Positions 1 through 9,113 of a stretch of 48,586 nucleotides of DNA are shown piece by piece. The notes beneath the pieces are model-generated. The model was not told the DNA's origin. It saw only the letters and a program-made list of their open reading frames with translations, and ran no database searches. The DNA comes from Deltaproteobacteria bacterium (lineage in GTDB: Bacteria; Myxococcota_A; Polyangia; Haliangiales; JADYYK01). The stretch spans positions 1 through 48,586 of the forward strand of contig JADYYK010000286.1 of NCBI GenBank assembly GCA_020853705.1, read 5' to 3'. Both the position numbers and the translations under genes were made by a program. Each line of letters opens with the position of its first letter. Within the stretch, counting starts at the first letter, position 1.

Positions 1-2
1 CC

Positions 3-455
3 GCCGCGTCGCCTTCGAGCCGACCTCGTTGTCCGTTGCCACGACCGCCATCATCATCGTTTCCAGGCTCGCCCTCGACACTAAACTTCGGAGCAGCCGG
101 TGTCTCAGCTACGTTGGCAGAGAGGGGGGCGGCCCGAGTGGGAATGGGCGCGCGAGTGATTGAATACCCGCTGTGCGTAAAGCACACAGCGTTCGGTGCG
201 TCGGTTGAGAGCGCCGGCTTGCAGATCGCAGACATCATCGCAGGGGCGCACGGGCATCTCTACCGTGCAGTGAGCACGGGGAAGGAAGATGAGTACTCCA
301 ACAAGCTTGAGCAGCTCCTCACACTGAAGCTGCCGGAGATCAGTGTCTGGCCCTCCGAGGATATTGAGCGCTGGCCGGACACACCTCCTGGTGTTGAAGA
401 TCCCCTAATGTACACTGCGGAGATCATCGCGAAGTTGCCGGGAACGAAGACCTAG
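3..455 (+). CDS. C-terminal part of a DUF3800-like protein (cut by left edge)
   Basis: The reading frame is open from the window edge to a TAG at 453-455, so the start lies outside or cannot be placed; a TTG at 36 is possible but unconvincing. The segment LQIADIIAGA followed by an aromatic and an Arg resembles the conserved end of DUF3800 proteins, where an Asp in an IQxAD motif is part of a putative nuclease-like site. The first 40 codons are Pro/Ser-rich and do not look like the family, so a frameshift near position 100 or an unusual junction is possible. Codon use (more A/T in third positions) is unlike the neighbours and hints at transfer. Family assignment is tentative; biological role of DUF3800 is unknown. 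Confidence 0.42.
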   Translation, partial: AASPSSRPRCPLPRPPSSSFPGSPSTLNFGAAGVSATLAERGAARVGMGARVIEYPLCVKHTAFGASVESAGLQIADIIAGAHGHLYRAVSTGKEDEYSNKLEQLLTLKLPEISVWPSEDIERWPDTPPGVEDPLMYTAEIIAKLPGTKT

Positions 456-459
456 CTGG

Positions 460-1151
<692 letters not shown>

Positions 1152-1155
<4 letters not shown>

Positions 1156-1814
1156 GCCGCGCGCTCCCGGCGCACCAGCTTGGCGACACCATACAGCGCG
1201 AACAGGCCGATCGCGGTCAGCAGCAGCACCATGCCCAGGGCGTCGTCATAGCGGTCGGCGTTGACGGCGTTGTAGATGGCGATCGACGCGGTCCGGGTGT
1301 CACCCTCGAGGTCACCTGCGACCATGTAGGTCAGGCCGAAATCGCCCAGCGAGCGCGCGAAGCCCAGCATCAGCGCCGCCGCCACGCCGCCACGCGCCAG
1401 CGGCAGCCACACCGTGAAGTAGGCCCGCGTGCGCGTCGCGCCCAGCGTGCGGGCGGTCGCCACCAGGGTGGGATCGACCGCGTCCAGCGCCGCACGCGCG
1501 CCCTGCACCACCAGCGGCAGCGCGCCCACCGAGGCCGCGATGACCGCGCCAGTGCGCGTGAACACGATGGGCGAGCCGAAGATCGACTCCCAGGTCTGGC
1601 CCAGCCAGCTGCGGTGGCCCAGCGCCACCAGGAGGTAGTAGCCCAGCACCGTTGGCGGCACCACCATCGGCGCCGTCACCAGCGCGCCCAGCAGGTCGCG
1701 CCCCGGGAAGCGCCGCGACACCAGCAGGGTGGCCAGCGCGACCCCGACCACGCCCGCGATCAAGGTCGCCATCACGGCGATCTGCAGCGACAGCCAGAAC
1801 GGCGCCCAGCTCAT
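1152..1814 (-). CDS. modB: Molybdate ABC transporter permease (ModB-like)
   Basis: Inner-membrane permease of 220 residues with about five hydrophobic segments. A P-x-V-x-PP-TVLGYYLL segment (about residues 49-62) and the EAA loop (ARTLGATRTRAYFTVWLPLA, about 121-140) followed by GFARSLGDFGLTYMVAG are typical of ModB, where the last segment in characterised members reads GFARALGEFGATIMVAGN-like. It is translationally coupled to the ATPase downstream. No periplasmic binding protein (modA) lies beside it: the divergent neighbour is an aldo/keto reductase. Its GAGG ribosome site lies in a stable hairpin (1823-1843), so translation of the whole pair may be controlled there. Confidence 0.88.
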
Positions 1815-1822
1815 GGCAGCCC

Positions 1823-1843
1823 CCTCGAAGCGAAGCTTCGAGG
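1823..1843 (-). promoter_or_regulatory. Hairpin covering the modB ribosome-binding site
   Basis: On the minus strand CCTCGAAGC (1843-1835) and GCTTCGAGG (1831-1823) form a perfect 9-bp stem with a 3-nt loop. The 3' arm contains the GAGG of the GAGGGG Shine-Dalgarno that ends 6 nt before the modB ATG at 1814, so the folded leader would hide the site. It is too small to be a Moco riboswitch and does not look like a ModE site. Function is inferred from position. Confidence 0.5.
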
Positions 1844-1912
1844 AGCGCTGTTCCGGCTCCGGCTCCGGTCAGTCATGACGCCGACCCGCACAGGGCGATT
1901 GTCGCACGGGTG

Positions 1913-1918
1913 TATGCT
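1913..1918 (+). promoter_or_regulatory. -10 element for the aldo/keto reductase, leaderless spacing
   Basis: TATGCT lies 6 nt before the ATG at 1925, so transcription would start at or next to the A of the start codon. No Shine-Dalgarno is present and no good -35 was seen. Confidence 0.5.
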
Positions 1919-1924
1919 CCGGCC

Positions 1925-2947
1925 ATGGAGATCAGAAGTCTGGGCCGCTCCGGGCTGCGTGTCAGCGCACTTTCGCTCGGTGCCATGACCTTCGGCGAGT
2001 CGCAGACCTTCATGCGCGGGGTGACCTCGCCCGATGACGAGGCGCGTCGTGTGTTCGACGCTGCGGTGGACGCCGGCATGAACCTGGTCGACACCGCCGA
2101 CGTCTACAGCGAGGGCCGCTCCGAGGAGCTGACCGGCGCGTGGATCAAGGGCAAGCGCGACCGCGTCCTCTTGGCCACCAAGTGCCGTTTTCCCATCGGT
2201 TTCGGCACCCGCCCGGTGGGGCCGCACGACTCCGGGCTGTCGCGCAAGCACATCATGGAGGCCTGCGAGGCGTCGCTGCGGCGCCTGGGCACCGACGTCA
2301 TCGACCTGTACCAGACCCACATGCAGGACCGCGCGGTGCCCATCGACGAGACCCTGCGCGCGCTCGACGACCTGGTCACCCAGGGCAAGGTCCGCTATGT
2401 CGCGTGCTCGAACTACACCGGGTACCGGCTGACCGAGTCGCTGTGGCGCGCCGAGGCCCTGCGCACCCAGCGCTACGAGGCGCTGCAGCTGCAGTGGTCG
2501 CTGGCGGTGCGCGACTGCGAGCGCGAGATGATCCCGGCCTGCCGCGCCTTCCAGCTCGGCGTGCTGGTGTGGTCGCCGCTGGCGCGCGGCTTCCTGTCGG
2601 GCAAGTACCAGCGCGGCCAGCCCGCGCCCGCGGGGTCGCGCTTCGAGAGCTGGAAGGACAGCTACAAGCAGTTCGACAACGACCGCGGCTGGGGCATCCT
2701 GGCCGCGGTGACCGAGGTCGCGCAGCGCCGCGAGACCACGCCGGCGGCGGTCGCGCTGGCCTGGCTGCTGGCGCGCCCCGAGGTCACGTCGATCATCGTC
2801 GGCGCGCGCACGGTGGCGCAGCTCGAGGACAACCTGAAGGCGCTCACCGTCAAGCTGAGCGCCGACGACCTGCGCCAGCTCGACGACGCCTCGCGACCGG
2901 CGTGGGGCTACCCCTACGACTTCATCGCGATGCGCGAGCCCTGGTAG
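1925..2947 (+). CDS. Aldo/keto reductase
   Basis: Soluble NADPH-dependent oxidoreductase of 340 residues that reduces aldehydes or ketones; the substrate cannot be read from sequence. The catalytic tetrad is visible: Asp56 (in DTADVY), Tyr61, Lys86 (in LATK) and His132 (in LYQTHMQD). The cofactor-binding end is seen in the SIIVGARTVAQLEDNLKAL segment near the C-terminus. The ATG at 1925 gives the usual family N-terminus (MEIRSLGRSGLRVS) and has a -10 element exactly 6 nt upstream; the frame is open further upstream but that part is not family-like. The 3' end overlaps the converging CapA-like gene by 26 bp. Closest in style to the AKR group of YghZ/Tas-like reductases. Confidence 0.93.
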   Translation: MEIRSLGRSGLRVSALSLGAMTFGESQTFMRGVTSPDDEARRVFDAAVDAGMNLVDTADVYSEGRSEELTGAWIKGKRDRVLLATKCRFPIGFGTRPVGPHDSGLSRKHIMEACEASLRRLGTDVIDLYQTHMQDRAVPIDETLRALDDLVTQGKVRYVACSNYTGYRLTESLWRAEALRTQRYEALQLQWSLAVRDCEREMIPACRAFQLGVLVWSPLARGFLSGKYQRGQPAPAGSRFESWKDSYKQFDNDRGWGILAAVTEVAQRRETTPAAVALAWLLARPEVTSIIVGARTVAQLEDNLKALTVKLSADDLRQLDDASRPAWGYPYDFIAMREPW

Positions 2948-4097
2948 CCGCCGCGTCGCGCGGGCCCAGCAGCGCCTCGGTGTCGGCCAGCGACAGCAGC
3001 ATGCGGCGCAGCGCCTTGCCGGGCAGCTTCAGCGCCGCGCTTGCGTTGTCGGCGAAGCGCTCGATGGGCAGCACGTGGAAGCGCACCTTGTCGCCGTCGC
3101 GCTCGCCGTAGGTCCAGATCGGGGTGTAGCTGACGTCGGTCGGCACCGTGACGCCGGCGGCGTCGCGCACCAGCGAGAAGTGCAGGATGGCGCTGCCGTC
3201 GGCGAAGCGCATGCGGTAGTTGGACACGAAGTTGCCCAGCGACCAGGCCACCAGGCGCGGCTTCTCGCGTCCGAAGCGGTCCTTGATGGTGCGCAGCTCG
3301 TAGGGCTGCAGCACGTGTGGGTGGCTGCCCAGCACGACGTCGGCGCCCTCGCGGAAGGCCAGCTCGACGGTGGCGCGCTGCCGGGCGTTGGGCGCGCGCT
3401 GGTACTGCTCGCCGAAGTGCAAGAACACCATGATGACGTCGGGCTTCTTGCGCCGCGCCAGCGCGAGGTCCTCGGTCAGCAGCGCGGGTGAGATGCGGTT
3501 GACGTAGACCCCGGCCGGGGTCGGGATCATGTTGGTCATCTCGGTGTACGCCAGCATGGCGATGCGCAGCCCGTTGCGCTCGACCAGGGTGACGCGGCGA
3601 CGCGCATAATCTGCGTCGTCGGCGAAGGTGCCCAGGCGCACGAGGCCCAGCTTCTTCAGGACCTCGAGCGTGCGCACGATCCCCTCGCCGTCGCGATCGA
3701 GAGCATGGTTGTTGACCGTGGTGAGGACGTCGAAGCCGGCGTCGGCCAGCGCGACCGCCAGCGCGTCGGGCGAGCCAAAGCGCGGATAGCCGGTGAAGTC
3801 CTTGCCCGGCAGCGTGGTCTCGAAGTTCCCGATGGCCAGGTCGGCGGCCGACAGCTCGTCCTTGACCTGCGCGAACACCGAGCGGAAATCATGGCACTTG
3901 CAGGCCGGATTCCAGGCCGCGACCAGCTGCAGGCGGTGCGCCATGACGTCGCCGACGGCGGCGATGCGCAGCGTGGCGGGCGCGGCGGCGGACGCGGGCG
4001 CGGGCGCCGGCGCGGGCGGCGGCGCGTCCTTGGCCAGGGCCTGCGCCGTCGCCAGCGACAGCCACAGCGGAATCACGACCAGGATGGCGACGCGCAT
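2922..4097 (-). CDS. CapA-family (PGA_cap) metallophosphatase-like exported protein
   Basis: 391 residues with an N-terminal signal peptide (hydrophobic to about residue 20, cleaved near AQALA) and an Ala/Pro linker. The CapA domain follows: AAVGDVMAH (metal-site Asp), IGNFETTLPG, TTVNNHALDRDGEGI, FLHFGEQYQ and GSHPHVLQPYEL, then SLGNFVSN. These are the conserved blocks of the family related to calcineurin-type phosphatases and named after the poly-gamma-glutamate capsule protein CapA. Most members outside Bacillus have unknown substrates, often linked to cell-surface polymers. The ATG at 4097 is preceded by TAGAAT 8 nt upstream; a longer frame upstream overlaps the divergent gene and is not plausible. 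No capBC genes are nearby. Confidence 0.85.
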   Translation of the reverse strand: MRVAILVVIPLWLSLATAQALAKDAPPPAPAPAPASAAAPATLRIAAVGDVMAHRLQLVAAWNPACKCHDFRSVFAQVKDELSAADLAIGNFETTLPGKDFTGYPRFGSPDALAVALADAGFDVLTTVNNHALDRDGEGIVRTLEVLKKLGLVRLGTFADDADYARRRVTLVERNGLRIAMLAYTEMTNMIPTPAGVYVNRISPALLTEDLALARRKKPDVIMVFLHFGEQYQRAPNARQRATVELAFREGADVVLGSHPHVLQPYELRTIKDRFGREKPRLVAWSLGNFVSNYRMRFADGSAILHFSLVRDAAGVTVPTDVSYTPIWTYGERDGDKVRFHVLPIERFADNASAALKLPGKALRRMLLSLADTEALLGPRDAAATRARASR

Positions 4098-4105
4098 TCT
4101 CGAGC

Positions 4106-4111
4106 ATTCTA
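4106..4111 (-). promoter_or_regulatory. -10 element for the CapA-like gene
   Basis: Minus-strand TAGAAT (5/6 to TATAAT) lies 8 nt before the ATG at 4097, with no Shine-Dalgarno between, which fits a leaderless or near-leaderless transcript. Confidence 0.5.
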
Positions 4112-4160
4112 GCAGCCTCTGTAACCGGCGGCGCCAGCAGGGCATCCGTCCACCGCCACA

Positions 4161-5156
4161 ATGGCCTCGCGAAAACCCTACTGGGCCGCCATGCCTGCCG
4201 CGCTCGCGCTGGCCGCGGCGGGCCTGCGCTGGCTGCTGCAGGGCTCGGGCAACGTGTGGACCGACGTCGATCGTCGGTTTTATCTCCCTGACCCGGATCT
4301 GGGCTGGCGCCTCGGCAAGCAGACGGTGCCCTGGCTGGGCCTCGAGGTCGTCGGCATCATCGCGGGGATCACTCTGGCGGTGCTCGCGGGTGGCTGGCTG
4401 GTGGCGCGACGCGAGCGCAAGCGCGCCGCGGCGTGGCGGCCGGCGCGGATTGCGCTGTGGGTGGTCGCCGCGCTGCCGCTGGCGGTGCCGCTGTGGGCCT
4501 TCGCCAGCGGCGGGCGCCCGGCAGGGGGCCGCGACGCGCTGCCCGCGGGGGCCGCCATCACGGTCGGCGCCGGGGTCAGCGGGGGCCTGCCGCTGCCGGC
4601 CGGGCGCTGGACGGTGCGTGCGGTCGCCGGCTCGGGGCTGGTGGCCTCGGTGGCCGCGGGCGGCGAGCGCTTCGACGTGCGCTTCGGCGAGCCCAGCGGC
4701 GAGTGGCGCGGCGACCCGCGCGACCTCGGCCAGCCCATGCAGGCACGACTGGCGGCCAGCACGGGGGTCGTCGACACCGGCATCGATCTGCGCAGCAAGC
4801 ACACCCGCGAATATTTACAGGCTGACAAGTTCACGGAGATCACCTTGACCCTGCGCAGGCTCGACGGCGCGCGCCCCGAGGGCGATGGACTCGCGTTCGC
4901 GGCCAGCGGCGAGCTCGGCCTGATGGGCCAGCCGGTACCGGTCAGCGTCACCGGCACCTTGCGCGCGGCCGACGCCGCGGCGCGCGCCCGCCTGGGCGTC
5001 GGCGACGCCCCGACGCTGCTGCTGCAAGCCAGCTTCCCCCTCGATCTCCGCACGACTGCCCTGGCCGGCAGCGTGAGCGAGTTCGATTCCCCCCAGGTCA
5101 CCGTGACCGCCAGCCTGGTGCTGGTTCATGTCGACGACAGCAAGGAGCCTCGATGA
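4161..5156 (+). CDS. Membrane-anchored YceI-like protein
   Basis: 331 residues. Two to three hydrophobic segments (about 11-27, 62-82 and 95-115) come first, then a large extracytoplasmic domain. The domain from about residue 135 has the YceI pattern: a region with TGIDLRSKHTREYLQADKF (compare TG-x-x-x-RD-x-x-L in the family), a core strand TLTLRRL and GELGLMGQPVPVSVTGTL (compare the G-x-L-T-x-H-G block). YceI proteins are lipocalin-like and bind isoprenoid-type lipids; E. coli YceI is periplasmic. The gene overlaps the next, also YceI-like, by 4 bp (ATGA), so the two are coupled and could act together. The match is weaker than for the downstream protein. Confidence 0.65.
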   Translation: MASRKPYWAAMPAALALAAAGLRWLLQGSGNVWTDVDRRFYLPDPDLGWRLGKQTVPWLGLEVVGIIAGITLAVLAGGWLVARRERKRAAAWRPARIALWVVAALPLAVPLWAFASGGRPAGGRDALPAGAAITVGAGVSGGLPLPAGRWTVRAVAGSGLVASVAAGGERFDVRFGEPSGEWRGDPRDLGQPMQARLAASTGVVDTGIDLRSKHTREYLQADKFTEITLTLRRLDGARPEGDGLAFAASGELGLMGQPVPVSVTGTLRAADAAARARLGVGDAPTLLLQASFPLDLRTTALAGSVSEFDSPQVTVTASLVLVHVDDSKEPR

Positions 5157-5833
5157 TGCGTTCGCACAGGTCGTTCGTGATGTTCACCGCCGCCGCCGCG
5201 ATCGCCAGCGTCGGCATGGCCGGCTGCAAGAAGAAGCTGGACAAGGCGCCCGCTGCCACCGTGACGCCGTCGGCCAGCGCGTCGCCGTCACCGACCGCCG
5301 AGCCGCCGCCGGCGCCGCCCAAGCTCGAGATCGACGCCAATGGCGACTGGGTCCAGGTCCTGGCCTCGCACAGCCCGGCGCGCCCGACCGATCCGATCAC
5401 GCTGCTGTTCAGGAGCCCCACCGTGACCGGGGTCGCCTTCAGCTCGGTCGACGATCTCACCGGCGGCAGCGCCAGCTTCGAGATCGACATCGGGGCCATG
5501 GCCTCGGGCCAGGCCATGCGTGAAGGCCACCTCAAGAGCCCCGACTACTTCGACGTGGCGACCTTCCCCAAGGCCACCGTCAAGGTCTCCAACGTGAAGA
5601 AGACCGAGGCCGACAAGTACAGCGCCGACGCCGAGGTCACCGTGCACGGCGTGACCGTGAAGTGGCCGGTCACCTTCGAGGTCTTCGAGAAGAAGGACAA
5701 GACCGTGCGCGTGCGCGGCGAGGTCACCACCAGGCGCAGCGAGTTCAAGCTGGGCAAGCCCGAGGGCACCCCCGACGAGACCGCCGCCGACGCCGTCACC
5801 GCCAGGCTACAGCTGACCCTGACCGCCCCGTAG
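5153..5833 (+). CDS. YceI-family lipoprotein
   Basis: 226 residues. The N-terminus has Arg/His then a hydrophobic stretch ending in a lipobox-like VGMAGC (Cys24 or 25 by choice of the two adjacent ATGs), followed by Lys and a Ser/Pro/Ala linker to about residue 60. The remainder is a typical YceI domain: SASFEIDIGAM, then REGHLKSPDYFDVATFPKATV with the conserved RD/RE-HLxSxDFFD-type block, and VTVHGVTVKWPVTFE. Family members bind polyprenyl lipids in a beta-barrel pocket. Expected location is the periplasm or outer membrane, lipid anchored. Translation is coupled to the upstream YceI-like membrane protein. Confidence 0.88.
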   Translation: MMRSHRSFVMFTAAAAIASVGMAGCKKKLDKAPAATVTPSASASPSPTAEPPPAPPKLEIDANGDWVQVLASHSPARPTDPITLLFRSPTVTGVAFSSVDDLTGGSASFEIDIGAMASGQAMREGHLKSPDYFDVATFPKATVKVSNVKKTEADKYSADAEVTVHGVTVKWPVTFEVFEKKDKTVRVRGEVTTRRSEFKLGKPEGTPDETAADAVTARLQLTLTAP

Positions 5834-5845
5834 TCGCCTCTCGCC

Positions 5846-7354
5846 TCAGATCCCCTTCAGGAAGCTGACCAGGGCCTGGCGCTCCGCCATCGGCAGCGCA
5901 CAGCCGAAGTCGTGGCCGGCGTCCCCGTACGCGGTCTCGGTCACGCCGGCCCGCGGCACCAGACACAGCAGCGCCTCCAGCGACGGCACGCTGCCGTTGT
6001 GCAGGAAGCGCGTGAAGGCCCACGCGCCGGTCAGCCGCGGCGACTTCACTTTGCGCGTCAGCGGCTCGGCGATCGCCGGGCGCATGAAGCCGGGACCATC
6101 CAGCCACTGCTCCATCGCGCGATCGGTGCCAACCTCGTCGAAGCCGTACAGGCGACGGCCGCTGCCGCGCGGCCCGTCGTGACAGGCGATGCAGCCGGCG
6201 CTGTCGAACAGCGCCCGCCCGCGTGCGACCTCGGCCGCGGGTGGCGGCGTCAGCGACGCCGGCGTGCGCAGCGAGTAGATGTACTCGGCCAGCGGCAGCA
6301 GCTTGTCGTCGGGCCACTCGGCCAGCTTGCCGCCGCCCAGCTCGACGAAGCCGCGCAGGAAGACCATCAGGCTGCTGGTGCTGCCGGTCCAGCCCAGCTG
6401 CGCCCCCGCCATCCCGGTCGCGGCGCGTTCGTCGTCCCGCGGCAGCCCCCACAGTGCGGAGATCTTGCTGATGGTGTGGACCCGATCGTTCAGCGGCAGC
6501 GGCTCGATCAGGAAGTCCATGGTGCCGCTGGGCCAGCGCGCATAGTGGTGCTCGGCCTCGCGCGGGAACATCGGCACCATGCTGCTGGCGCCGGCCAGCG
6601 GGATGAGCGCGCTGATGAGGCGCAGCTTCAGCGCCTGGTCGGCGGCGACCTTGTCGAGCAGCGGCTGGATGGCCGCGATGGCGTCGGGATCGTGATCCGC
6701 CGGGCTGCCCATGATGGCCAGCAGTGGGAACACCGCCAGCGCCAGGTTCTGCTTGCCGTACTGGTAGGCGTGGTTGGCGGCGCCGACCGCGTAGCGTCCG
6801 TCGGGCAGGCGCGCGAAGTGACAGCTGGCGCAGGTGAACGCCAGTGTGTCGAGGTTGCCCAGCTTGGCGCCCGGCGCCATCCCCAGCGGCAGGTGCTTGG
6901 CCGAGCCGGGGTCGGCCACCATGCCGTACTTCGCGAAGCCCGGTCCGATGTCGTCGGGGAAGTTCTCGATCAGCACCTCGGGCAGCACCGCCGGCACCCC
7001 CGCAGTGCCGAAGCCCTCGTAGAAGAACATCCACTTGCCGCACAGAAGCTGGGTGCGACGGTCGGCCCCGCCCGCGCGCCAGCGCGTGCAGGCGTCAGCC
7101 AGCGCGCCGCGCTCCAGCACGGCGTCGAGATCGGTCGACACGTTGGTCAGCCCCTCCGCGGTGTCGGGCAGCGCGGCGAACGGATCGCGCCCGCCGCCGC
7201 CACCGTCAACGGCCACGTCGTCGTCGCCACCCCCGCCCCCGGCCCCACTGTCGCAGCCCTGGGCGACCAGCAGCACCGCCGCCCCCGCCAGCAGCAGCCC
7301 CACCAGCACCATGGACCAGCCGCGCCCCGATTTGGTCATTTGATCAATCCGCAT
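5846..7354 (-). CDS. Di-haem cytochrome c (peroxidase/MauG-like) exported protein
   Basis: 502 residues with an N-terminal hydrophobic segment (about 14-31) ending in VAQGC, a weak lipobox, then a Gly/Asp-rich linker common to surface lipoproteins here. Two c-type haem motifs are visible: CASCH (175-179) and CIACH (388-392), the latter in the GRALFDSAGCIACH context of cytochrome c peroxidase C-terminal domains. Likely an extracytoplasmic electron carrier or peroxidase-like oxidoreductase; the enzyme class is not certain because classical peroxidase length is about 340 residues. Start ATG 7354; ATG 7339 is also possible. Divergent from the caspase-like lipoprotein gene and convergent with the YceI pair, 12 bp away. 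Confidence 0.78.
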   Translation of the reverse strand: MRIDQMTKSGRGWSMVLVGLLLAGAAVLLVAQGCDSGAGGGGGDDDVAVDGGGGGRDPFAALPDTAEGLTNVSTDLDAVLERGALADACTRWRAGGADRRTQLLCGKWMFFYEGFGTAGVPAVLPEVLIENFPDDIGPGFAKYGMVADPGSAKHLPLGMAPGAKLGNLDTLAFTCASCHFARLPDGRYAVGAANHAYQYGKQNLALAVFPLLAIMGSPADHDPDAIAAIQPLLDKVAADQALKLRLISALIPLAGASSMVPMFPREAEHHYARWPSGTMDFLIEPLPLNDRVHTISKISALWGLPRDDERAATGMAGAQLGWTGSTSSLMVFLRGFVELGGGKLAEWPDDKLLPLAEYIYSLRTPASLTPPPAAEVARGRALFDSAGCIACHDGPRGSGRRLYGFDEVGTDRAMEQWLDGPGFMRPAIAEPLTRKVKSPRLTGAWAFTRFLHNGSVPSLEALLCLVPRAGVTETAYGDAGHDFGCALPMAERQALVSFLKGI

Positions 7355-7502
7355 GTGCCCGCGTTTTCGTCGATTCCGTGCGCGCTGTCAAGGCTGCTGC
7401 ATCCCGCAACCTCCACTGCGCCAGATCCGCACGGCCCGCGCGCCAACCTGGCGTAGCTGCTGTCCGCCCTGGCTGGCCCCCTTGTTGAAATGGGCGGCGG
7501 CC

Positions 7503-9113
7503 ATGCGGCGCACCCGTTGCACTCCTGTCCTGACTCTCCTGCTCCCTGCCCTGCTGGCCTCGGCCTGCAGCAGCGGCCCCGACGCCACCAGCGGCGACAC
7601 CGGCGACCTGACCTCGGTCGGCGGCGTGGTGCGCCAGCTCGACTGGGACGCCTTCGTCTATGTCGCCCCCGACGCCGACGACGCCAGCATCGCGCGCACC
7701 ATCGCGCGCCAGATCAAGTCGGCCCTGGGCGCCCTGCGCGAGCGCGGCGTCGGCATCGCCGACCGCGAGGCGCAGTCCAACCTCGACCCCGCGGGCTGGC
7801 AGCGCGACCGCCTCACCATCATCGACGCCACCGGCGCCCCCGCCGGTTCGCTGACCCGGGTGCGCTACCACTATCGTGACACCGCGCTGGTCGACCGCCG
7901 CCGCGACCCCGGCGCCGCGCTCGCCTTCACGCTGATGTTCGGCGACTACGTCGCGCGCTCGGCCGACTACCAGCCCGCCTGTGTCGACGAGGCCACCGAG
8001 GCCGACTCGCTGTGGTACCACTTCTCGCCCGCGCAGGCCGCGTGCGCGACGCGCATCGCGACCGAGACGCGCAGCCTCAACGACGCCCTGGCGCGCCTGG
8101 CGGATCCGACCGGGCAGGTCTCCGCGGTCGACGCCGCGCGGCGCTTCCTGCCGGTGCGCGCCAAGCTGACCGTGCAGGCCGACGCGCCCACCCGCTTCCC
8201 CGAGTACGACCGCCTGTGGGGCTTCGGCAGCGATCGCAGCAAGGTCGTGATGTACGCCTTCATCGGCGTCGACCACGATCTGCGCGACTCGCACGACCTC
8301 GGCGCCATCGAGTACCAGCGCCTGCTGCGCACGCTGCGCGCGCGCTTCCCCAGGCTGGCGGTGACCGAGACGCGGCCGCAGGCCTGGCTGCTCGACTTCT
8401 GGATCGACGGCCGCAAGCTCGACGGCGTGACCTTCGACGACGTGTCGCGCTGGATGATCGACGGCGCCGGCTACCCCGCCGCGGTCGGCAGCGACCCGGC
8501 CAAGATCGAGGCGCTGCGTCAGCAGGTCATCGACCGCTTCGCGGAGCGCTGGATCACGCTGAGCATGCCGGTCACCGTCACGCTGGGCGCCGAGACGCGC
8601 CGCATGACCGTCGAGCTGCGCACCTACTGGGGCCTCGAGGACGGCGACCCGACCTCACGCCAGCACGCGCAGTGGCGCTACCTGGAGGCGTTCTGGCACG
8701 GCGACGTCTTCGCCTACGCCGGCCACAGCCACTTCGGCCACGGCCCGCTGGAGCCGACCGCGTACCGACGCGAGAACTTCCCCGAGCGCTACCAGGTCAT
8801 GCTGGTCAACTCGTGCCTGTCGTACAACTACTACGACCTCGACTTCATCCGCATGCACCCGAATGGCTCGCGCGATCTCGAGGTGGTGATGAACGCGCTG
8901 CCGGCCTACTGGTCGGGCATGGGCGAGTCGACCGCGCTGTACCTGTCGGGCCTGATCGACGGCACCAACAAGAGCTGGGCCCAGCTGCTCGACGGCATGA
9001 AGGTGAAGGATCCGTGGGGTCGCGCCGGTTACGAGCCGATGCGCGGCGTCAACGGCGAGCTCGACAACGTCTATGACCCGGTGCGCTTGGCGGTCACGGT
9101 CCGCGTCGAGTAG
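7503..9113 (+). CDS. Large lipoprotein with candidate caspase/gingipain-type (clan CD) His-Cys site
   Basis: 536 residues starting at ATG 7503 with a clear lipoprotein signal (LLPALLASAC, Cys19). No named family was recognised. The C-terminal part has a strand DVFAYAGHSHFGHG (His408, His410 and His413) and then a hydrophobic strand VMLVNSC (Cys438) 30 residues later. A beta-strand ending in a His-Gly-type motif followed about 30-50 residues later by a strand ending in Ser/Ala-Cys is how clan CD peptidases (caspases, gingipains, separase) place their dyad; gingipain spacing is about 33. The N-terminal part carries an acidic strand FVYVAPDADD and may bind partners. The frame is open upstream of 7503 but the lipobox fixes the start. 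Overlaps the converging GAF-PAS gene by 43 bp. Confidence 0.7.
   Translation: MRRTRCTPVLTLLLPALLASACSSGPDATSGDTGDLTSVGGVVRQLDWDAFVYVAPDADDASIARTIARQIKSALGALRERGVGIADREAQSNLDPAGWQRDRLTIIDATGAPAGSLTRVRYHYRDTALVDRRRDPGAALAFTLMFGDYVARSADYQPACVDEATEADSLWYHFSPAQAACATRIATETRSLNDALARLADPTGQVSAVDAARRFLPVRAKLTVQADAPTRFPEYDRLWGFGSDRSKVVMYAFIGVDHDLRDSHDLGAIEYQRLLRTLRARFPRLAVTETRPQAWLLDFWIDGRKLDGVTFDDVSRWMIDGAGYPAAVGSDPAKIEALRQQVIDRFAERWITLSMPVTVTLGAETRRMTVELRTYWGLEDGDPTSRQHAQWRYLEAFWHGDVFAYAGHSHFGHGPLEPTAYRRENFPERYQVMLVNSCLSYNYYDLDFIRMHPNGSRDLEVVMNALPAYWSGMGESTALYLSGLIDGTNKSWAQLLDGMKVKDPWGRAGYEPMRGVNGELDNVYDPVRLAVTVRVE

Noticed and set aside
1823..1843. Moco riboswitch or ModE site upstream of modB
   Set aside because: Only a single 21-bp hairpin is present; the long multi-stem Moco structure and the ModE half-sites are absent.
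2140..3111. Plus-strand frame overlapping the aldo/keto reductase in another frame
   Set aside because: Arg/Pro/Ala-rich shadow of the reductase gene.
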